From Lactiplantibacillus daoliensis (GTDB taxonomy: Bacteria; Bacillota; Bacilli; Lactobacillales; Lactobacillaceae): a stretch of 64,000 nt of DNA. Numbering within the stretch: the stretch's first letter is position 1; each line of letters starts with the position of its first letter. The DNA is taken from positions 124,001 through 188,000 of the forward strand of contig NZ_BJDH01000002.1 in assembly GCF_005405005.1 (NCBI RefSeq). Reading direction: 5' to 3'. The translations under genes were made by a program, and so were the position numbers. Positions 59,362 through 64,000 of this stretch are shown here, piece after piece. The notes under the pieces were generated by a model. The model searched no databases. It was not told the DNA's origin and saw nothing but the letters and a program-made list of their open reading frames with translations.

Positions 59362-59700
59362 CTAAGAACGATCACGTCTCAAAGACATCAGTTGTCCGGG
59401 TTGCGCTGGTGATGTCATCACTAATTGAGTGACGGCTAATAAGTCGTAAGCTGCGCGGGGCATCTGGTACTCATGGCAAAATAAATAGTAGCCCAGATCT
59501 ACGCCGATTTGACGCGCCACTGCCGCACTATCCCCTGTCAGCTGGAGACGATGTCCCGCTCGCCGCACTAACCGTTGCAACACCGGATCTCGCCGAATTT
59601 CAACATTTGCGCTCGCCAACATTAACTGTGACCGCAAACGCGCACTCTGCTCAGCCTTCACACGTAATTCCGCATTTACCATTTTCTTCACCCCGCTCAT
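59362..59700 (-). CDS. Possible enterocin-A-type bacteriocin immunity protein
   Basis: 112-residue, helical, arginine-rich protein (about 15 R), base composition richer in GC than neighbours. The pattern RRDPVLQRLVRRA, then IGVDLGYYLFCHEYQMPRAAYDLL, matches the layout of EntA-immunity four-helix proteins (DP near the start of helix 2, aromatic stretch in helix 3, short turn, helix 4). No bacteriocin gene is adjacent, so it would be an orphan immunity gene. Similarity is by eye; medium-low certainty. Confidence 0.5.
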   Translation of the reverse strand: MSGVKKMVNAELRVKAEQSARLRSQLMLASANVEIRRDPVLQRLVRRAGHRLQLTGDSAAVARQIGVDLGYYLFCHEYQMPRAAYDLLAVTQLVMTSPAQPGQLMSLRRDRS

Positions 59701-59892
59701 ATTATCGGCTTAATCATAGGTGTTATTTATAGGACTCGCAACCCAATGCACCTCTAAAAAGGCCCATCGAACGGGGATTTTATCGAATGATAAATGAATT
59801 TATTGCCATACATTCACGACTCATCAGTCGTTGTCGAACAACTGCCGAACATCAATCCATTTGAAAATTATATTACGAAACTATTTTGTCAT

Positions 59893-59921
59893 AAAAAAAA
59901 CTTGGATAATTAATATCCAAG
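59893..59921 (-). terminator. Terminator of the MFS gene
   Basis: Stem CTTGGATATT/AATATCCAAG-type palindrome (ACTTGGATAttaATTATCCAAG in minus sense) followed by eight T residues. Confidence 0.9.
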
Positions 59922-59939
59922 TCTACATTTGAAACAGTG

Positions 59940-61112
59940 TTAACGATCTTCATCGTGCAGACCGACCAATAGGACGATAACGCCAATAATTAGCGCACCG
60001 ACAAAGACCATAAAAATTGCTGGAATCTTGAAACCAACTGCAATTAATGACCCTACAAGGTATGGCCCGATGGTTGCGCCAATTCGACCAATGGATTGGG
60101 CAAAGCCCATCCCCATCCCACGTACAGACACATCAAATTGTCCAGGTGTAAAAGCAATCATAATTCCCCACGCACCTAATGTAAAGAACGATAACCAAGC
60201 ACCACTAATGAGAATCATTGTCTCCGTCGTGGCGGTTCCAAATGCCCAGGCACTCAGCATCGTGCCCAACAAATAAACAGTCAAAACGGCCTTGCGTGGT
60301 AATTTGCCGATTAACCAAGCCGCTAAGTAGTAGCCAGGTAATTGTGCCAAGCTCATGAGCACCGTGTAACCAAAACTATGCACCACGGAAAAACCGCGCA
60401 TCACTAGTACACTTGGTAGCCACAAGAACATGCCGTAATAAGCGAACATGATTATGAACCATAACGTGCTCAAACAGAACGTCGCACGGCGGTACTGCGC
60501 TGACCAGACTTCTTTCAGTGCTGGCCCAAAACCAAGTTTATTAGTTTCCTCAGTGAGTGTCTTTTCAGGTAAATGCCGTCGCATTAGTAGCGCATAAAGC
60601 CCCATCAAAGCAGTGATGAGCACCGTCACTCGCCAGCCAAATTTCGGCATAACCACAAATGACAAGATTGACGCCAGAATCCACCCAAATGCCCAAAAAC
60701 TATCAACTAAGACTAACATCCGAGCCCGTTTCGTTCCGGTAAAATGGTCGGCAATAATCGTTGCGGCTACTGGTAATTCGCCCCCAAGACCAATCCCAGT
60801 AATAAAACGGACCGCTAAGAACCAACCCACGTTTGGTGCCATCGTCAAAAGCAAATTCCCGAATGAGAATAATAGTAACGTCATAATCAAGATTGGCTTA
60901 CGACCGATCTTATCAGCTAAGTAGCCACAGCCTAAGGCCCCAATCATCATCCCTAACGAGGTCACCGCACTGACCGCACCCATTTCACTAGCGGACAAGT
61001 GCCAACTTTGCTTAATCACTGGCATGATAAATGACAGTAACGCCACATCCAAGGCGTCAAAAAGCCACGCCGTCCCAATTAATAATAAGAGCTTATTACC
61101 CTTTACTTCCAT
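59940..61112 (-). CDS. MFS transporter, sugar/acid symporter type; candidate niacin importer
   Basis: 390 residues, 12 helices. MFS signatures GYLADKIGRKPILI (loop 2-3), RFITGIGLGGELPVAATI (helix 4) and GIMIAFTPGQFDVSVRGMGMGF (helices 10-11) fit the AAHS/NiaP group, whose first helix carries FDALDVALLSFIMP. It lies directly downstream of an NrtR-like regulator gene, and such regulators often control NAD-precursor transporters, so niacin uptake (NiaP) is the leading guess; other aromatic acids are possible. ATG after GGGGGATT. Confidence 0.8.
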   Translation of the reverse strand: MEVKGNKLLLLIGTAWLFDALDVALLSFIMPVIKQSWHLSASEMGAVSAVTSLGMMIGALGCGYLADKIGRKPILIMTLLLFSFGNLLLTMAPNVGWFLAVRFITGIGLGGELPVAATIIADHFTGTKRARMLVLVDSFWAFGWILASILSFVVMPKFGWRVTVLITALMGLYALLMRRHLPEKTLTEETNKLGFGPALKEVWSAQYRRATFCLSTLWFIIMFAYYGMFLWLPSVLVMRGFSVVHSFGYTVLMSLAQLPGYYLAAWLIGKLPRKAVLTVYLLGTMLSAWAFGTATTETMILISGAWLSFFTLGAWGIMIAFTPGQFDVSVRGMGMGFAQSIGRIGATIGPYLVGSLIAVGFKIPAIFMVFVGALIIGVIVLLVGLHDEDR

Positions 61113-61159
61113 TATGCCAATCCCCCATGATTGTCCTAAATAACAGCACTGTTTGATTT

Positions 61160-61174
61160 AGGTATTTTATACCT
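61160..61174 (-). promoter_or_regulatory. Palindromic operator candidate upstream of the MFS gene
   Basis: Perfect inverted repeat AGGTAT-TTT-ATACCT, 48 bases before the MFS start and 39 after the regulator stop. Size and placement suit binding by the NrtR-like dimer. Confidence 0.55.
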
Positions 61175-61212
61175 TTAAGGTGCCATCAGATTACCATGTG
61201 ATTTTTTGACTG

Positions 61213-61980
61213 TCAACTGCGGGTCTTCAAAGTATACACTTTCGCCGGTCGACCAGAAGCCTGTTGATGAGCTAGACCAATTTCGTTAAAGAGATGGACA
61301 TGTGTCTTGCGAAAATTTGAATTATCAATGGCACTCAACGGTTTACGCAAAATAATCGCATACAGTTCACGCGCCTGTTTCAGCGTAAATTGCGGACCAA
61401 GCACTAACAAAATCGTGGGCGCATAATCCAAACGGTTACGCACGCGAATTAAGGCGGTTCGTAAAATCAACGTATGATCTGCCGTTAGACCATTCTTCGT
61501 CACAAATGGGGCTTGATCCTGATAATAAGTTGCTGCCGGAACCGTCTCTGGTAGTCCTGTAAACGTTAAGTGATGTCCTTGTAAATTATAACCTTTAGAA
61601 TCTGGACAAATTGCGAACCAGTCAACTGCCCGGGCCCCATAGCCTGGAACTAGTTTGGGCATCGTTGGTAAATAGACCATATAGGTCAGCGCCAGTTCAC
61701 GATCACCCGGCCCACGATGAGGATTCGTAAACGTCGCCAACTGTTCGGTATGCCCAATTGGCAAACGTAAGCCTAACTTTTCACGGACTAACCGCAGTGA
61801 CGCAGCATCTGCACTTTCATCTGCCCGTAAATAAGTGGTCGGCAAACCCCAGGTGCCTTGAAATGGCGCCTCTGAACGCTGTAATAATAGTACCAGCAAT
61901 TGTTGCGTGGTTGCATCAAAACTCCAGATCACATTCGTAATACTGATCAAGGGGCGATTAACGACTTGATTGCCACTCAT
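61213..61980 (-). CDS. NrtR-like Nudix/winged-helix transcriptional regulator
   Basis: 255 residues: N-terminal Nudix-fold domain (about 8-150) and a C-terminal winged helix (about 180-255, LRKPLSAIDNSNFRKT, ASGRPAKVYTLK). The Nudix box is degenerate (TYLRADESADAASLRLVREKLGL; canonical REUXEE glutamates missing), as in NrtR repressors that sense ADP-ribose rather than hydrolyse it. NrtR members control NAD synthesis and niacin uptake genes. Upstream of the MFS gene in the same direction, likely same regulon. Confidence 0.85.
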   Translation of the reverse strand: MSGNQVVNRPLISITNVIWSFDATTQQLLVLLLQRSEAPFQGTWGLPTTYLRADESADAASLRLVREKLGLRLPIGHTEQLATFTNPHRGPGDRELALTYMVYLPTMPKLVPGYGARAVDWFAICPDSKGYNLQGHHLTFTGLPETVPAATYYQDQAPFVTKNGLTADHTLILRTALIRVRNRLDYAPTILLVLGPQFTLKQARELYAIILRKPLSAIDNSNFRKTHVHLFNEIGLAHQQASGRPAKVYTLKTRS

Positions 61981-61997
61981 ATTGAAACCATCTCCTA

Positions 61998-62029
61998 CAA
62001 AAAGGCCACGACAAGTTGCGTCGTGGCCT
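61998..62029 (-). terminator. Terminator after the 53-residue gene
   Basis: Stem GGCCACGAC/GTCGTGGCC, 7-base loop, then TTTTTG on the minus strand. Confidence 0.92.
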
Positions 62030-62040
62030 ACCGTTATTTT

Positions 62041-62202
62041 TTAATTCATTTGTAAAGCTTGTACGGTCCAGCCATTGATTGCTGACTTTTCGATAATCGC
62101 TTTTTTGATTTCCCAGACATCCGCCTTGATGTAGCGTTGTCGAGCGGTCATTAACGGAATATCGGAATAAACCTGTTGACCTTTATTAATTGTTACGCGC
62201 AT
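62041..62202 (-). CDS. Small hypothetical protein, 53 residues
   Basis: ATG at 62202 with GGGAAGGA upstream; stop TAA at 62041, followed at once by a strong terminator. Product begins MRVTINKGQQVYSDIPLMTA and contains KADVWEIKKAIIEKS. Mixed charge, soluble, no signal. A ribosome site, own terminator and sensible codon use support a real gene. Function unknown. Confidence 0.75.
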   Translation of the reverse strand: MRVTINKGQQVYSDIPLMTARQRYIKADVWEIKKAIIEKSAINGWTVQALQMN

Positions 62203-62508
62203 TTAATTACGTCCTTCCCTAATGCTCAGGAAATTTGGTAAATAATTCTGTGTATTGATACTGGGGCAGAGTACTTTATACTAAAAATTACTTTCTTCAA
62301 AATCTGAGATGCTTATTTAAGCCATGGTTCGGTTGATCCACATATCCCGAACCAAGTATTAACTCTAACATACTCCCCCATCTTTAGCTAATGGTTTGAC
62401 CTTGAGTTTGATTTTTCTTAAACTTTTCAATCAAATCAGAGTTGTTAGCGTTGTCATTTTGAGCTAATCGCTATAAACTTGAGATGGTTAATTAAGGGGG
62501 TACTAGTC
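62203..62508. other. Intergenic region, nothing recognised
   Basis: About 305 AT-rich bases between two divergent small genes. Must contain their promoters; no clear boxes or repeats found. Confidence 0.4.
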
Positions 62509-62619
62509 ATGCGCAATTATAAAACTTTAGTTTATGGCGGCATCTCAGCTGTTTATCTTGTCGCTTTGTTCGCCCTATATCACTTGATTCGCTTAGCTTA
62601 TTTTATTTTCTTCCTATAA
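62509..62619 (+). CDS. Small single-pass membrane protein, 36 residues
   Basis: ATG at 62509 with AAGGGGG 7 bases upstream; stop TAA at 62617-62619 followed by a terminator. MRNYKTLVYGGISAVYLVAL begins a single long hydrophobic helix ending IFFL. Only start-adjacent positive charges (R2, K5), so the N-terminus is probably inside. Function unknown. Confidence 0.65.
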   Translation: MRNYKTLVYGGISAVYLVALFALYHLIRLAYFIFFL

Positions 62620-62620
62620 T

Positions 62621-62654
62621 AAAAGCGCTGACCCTCAAAAAGTCAGCGCTTTAT
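62621..62654 (+). terminator. Bidirectional terminator
   Basis: Stem AAAGCGCTGAC/GTCAGCGCTTT with CCTCAAAAA-type loop, between the 36-residue gene (plus) and the DUF915 gene (minus). Confidence 0.88.
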
Positions 62655-62662
62655 TTGTTCGC

Positions 62663-63535
62663 TTAACGATGCCACAAATAATTATCGACCGCTAAAGCCA
62701 CTTTAGGATTTTCATGTAATTGGCTATGTTGTGCCTTTTTACCATGGAAATCTTTCTCAGTGTAAGCCACCTGACGACCACGTAATAGATACTTGATTGA
62801 CCGCGCCGAAACATTCGTCACGAAACCATCCTCATTGGAACCATCGTCTAAATTACCAACAATATTGAGTAAGTGAACGCCCTTAGGGAAGTTGGTCCGT
62901 TTGGCAACCAGTAATTGGTAAGCCGCGTGTAATTCCGCAGGTTTCCCAGAAGCTAAAAAGCTATTTTGATTGGCGACATCGTCCTCACCAACAACCCCAT
63001 CAAACGGCCCGGCAATCGTCACTAACTTATTCACTTTTGGGAAGCCACTAGTCTGCTTGGTCATCAACATATTGACACTCGCCACACAACCAGCGGAATG
63101 GGCCACGATGTTATACGACTTGAAAGTATGTTGGGCTTTAACTGCACTAATCACGGCAGCCAGCCAAGCACTCTGTTGATCATACTGGGCTAAATTATTT
63201 TTAAAAACCACCTGAATAATTGGATTCCGGGTGCCATTTTTCCAACTGCCGTTCAGGCTAATCGTCCCATCAGTCCCAACGGTCGCCACGATGACCTTAT
63301 GTGCATGCGCCGTTTTTTCAGCGTGAGCAATCAGCGTATTGGTCGATTTAGCACTACCTTGGAACCCATGAACATAAAACGTTGGCCGCTGACTCGTCAC
63401 GTATGGTGACTGAACTGTTTTCGTACTGGCACTTGTCGCCGACTTAGTTGCTGGTGCTGATTTACCACAACCACTTAACCCAACGATCACTAATAATCCT
63501 AGACATAGCCATTTTATTAAACTTAACTTGCGCAC
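62663..63535 (-). CDS. DUF915-family alpha/beta hydrolase lipoprotein
   Basis: 290 residues. Lipobox LSGC (cysteine near residue 23), Ser/Thr/Ala linker, then an alpha/beta hydrolase: oxyanion strand PTFYVHGFQGSAKS, nucleophile elbow AHSAGCV (serine near residue 147), acid region IVGNLDDGSNEDG and late histidine near AQHSQLHEN. DUF915 proteins are cell-surface hydrolases of unknown substrate in lactobacilli and staphylococci. Terminator downstream; lies 25 bases after the NlpC/P60 gene. Confidence 0.9.
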   Translation of the reverse strand: MRKLSLIKWLCLGLLVIVGLSGCGKSAPATKSATSASTKTVQSPYVTSQRPTFYVHGFQGSAKSTNTLIAHAEKTAHAHKVIVATVGTDGTISLNGSWKNGTRNPIIQVVFKNNLAQYDQQSAWLAAVISAVKAQHTFKSYNIVAHSAGCVASVNMLMTKQTSGFPKVNKLVTIAGPFDGVVGEDDVANQNSFLASGKPAELHAAYQLLVAKRTNFPKGVHLLNIVGNLDDGSNEDGFVTNVSARSIKYLLRGRQVAYTEKDFHGKKAQHSQLHENPKVALAVDNYLWHR

Positions 63536-63560
63536 TTTGATGTTTCCTCAATCTCCTTAA

Positions 63561-64000
63561 TTAGGCCCAATTTCTTCTAATCTGGACTAATTCATCTTTT
63601 AAATATGTTGCTGAAAGCTGTAAATACGTCACGTGCTTCCCAGGCGTCGGTGAATGCAACAGCCAACCATCACCTGCGTACAACGCGACATGATGTAAAG
63701 CGCCCTGGCCCTGTTGATGCGCAAAGAAACATAAATCACCCGGTTGCGCATCAGTTAACGCAACTTGGGACCCATTAAATACTTGGCCACTCACATCACG
63801 GGCAAGCGTTACCCCCAGACAACGATGCAAGCTGTAGACAAAACCGGAGCAATCAAAACCATACGCACTGACACCACCCCATAGATAACGCAAATCTAAG
63901 AACGCGGCGCCTAATTTCACCAAAATTTCGCCACGGGTTAAATCCGCGGTCGGAAAATCAAATTGGGTCGCACGCTTAGCGACCTTAGCCGGCCCCAATG
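63561..64000 (-). CDS. NlpC/P60 endopeptidase, C-terminal part (start outside window)
   Basis: The frame is open to the right edge; a TTG at 63998 is not a convincing start, so the gene continues outside. The 145 visible residues are an NlpC/P60 domain: catalytic cysteine in YGFDCSGFVYSLHRCLG, histidine in ALHHVALYAGDGWLLHS and third polar residue near SPTPGKHV. YkfC/dipeptidyl-peptidase VI-like enzymes cleave gamma-D-Glu-diamino-acid bonds of wall peptides. Any N-terminal SH3 or signal region is unseen. Confidence 0.88.
   Translation of the reverse strand, partial: LGPAKVAKRATQFDFPTADLTRGEILVKLGAAFLDLRYLWGGVSAYGFDCSGFVYSLHRCLGVTLARDVSGQVFNGSQVALTDAQPGDLCFFAHQQGQGALHHVALYAGDGWLLHSPTPGKHVTYLQLSATYLKDELVQIRRNWA

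Overview
The window looks like chromosome of a lactic acid bacterium of the Lactiplantibacillus plantarum group. The reasons are the conserved order murA - ATP synthase - uracil permease - upp - glyA - sua5 - prmC - prfA - tdk - murT/gatD - manA - bcaT, the tmRNA tag AKNNNNSYALAA, strong AGGAGG-type ribosome binding sites, a moderate AT bias, and many LPXTG- or lipobox-type surface proteins. The species is not resolved from sequence alone. I see no IS element, CRISPR array, rRNA or intact prophage.

Layout. 1-4.4 kb: wall and shape genes on the minus strand (rodA partial, DUF2969, yidD, mbl, a GNAT acetyltransferase, murA). 5-11.6 kb: complete F1Fo ATP synthase operon atpBEFHAGDC. 11.8-19.4 kb: pyrimidine salvage (uracil permease behind a PyrR-type attenuator, upp), glyA, and a run sua5-prmC-prfA-tdk. 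19.6-24 kb: murT-gatD on the plus strand, then manA and a serine hydrolase on minus. 24-24.7 kb: structured intergenic repeats. 24.7-34.4 kb: bcaT, a heterodimeric ABC exporter, lipoproteins, a polysaccharide deacetylase and small membrane proteins. Two single tRNAs (Glu-CTC, Gln-CTG) lie at 33.6 and 34.6 kb.

34.7-48 kb is the accessory and most interesting part. Nine tandem genes encode 42-47 residue leaderless peptides (40402-41997). They share the N-terminus MSFFxDxHxLPGTHTxSxTSSVSN, followed by a hydrophobic, probably amphipathic C-terminal helix. Downstream in the same direction lie a KxYKxGKxW/LPXTG surface protein with MucBP-like repeats, a protein fusing a long coiled coil to a GtfB-like glycosylation-chaperone domain, and a MarR regulator. 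Upstream in the same direction lie a MacB-like ABC permease, a GtfA/TagE-like glycosyltransferase and an ABC exporter. I read this as one candidate system for making, O-glycosylating and exporting a family of small peptides and a surface protein. Its function is inference.

48-58 kb returns to housekeeping and signalling: pgi, a GlcU-type sugar transporter, an RlmI-like methyltransferase, an OmpR/HK two-component pair, LytTR-DUF3021, a pentapeptide protein and an EamA transporter. 58-64 kb: tmRNA (ssrA), an ECF S component, an orphan enterocin-A-type immunity-like gene, an MFS transporter with an NrtR-like Nudix/winged-helix regulator, two small genes missed by length cut-offs, a DUF915 lipoprotein hydrolase and a partial NlpC/P60 gene at the right edge.
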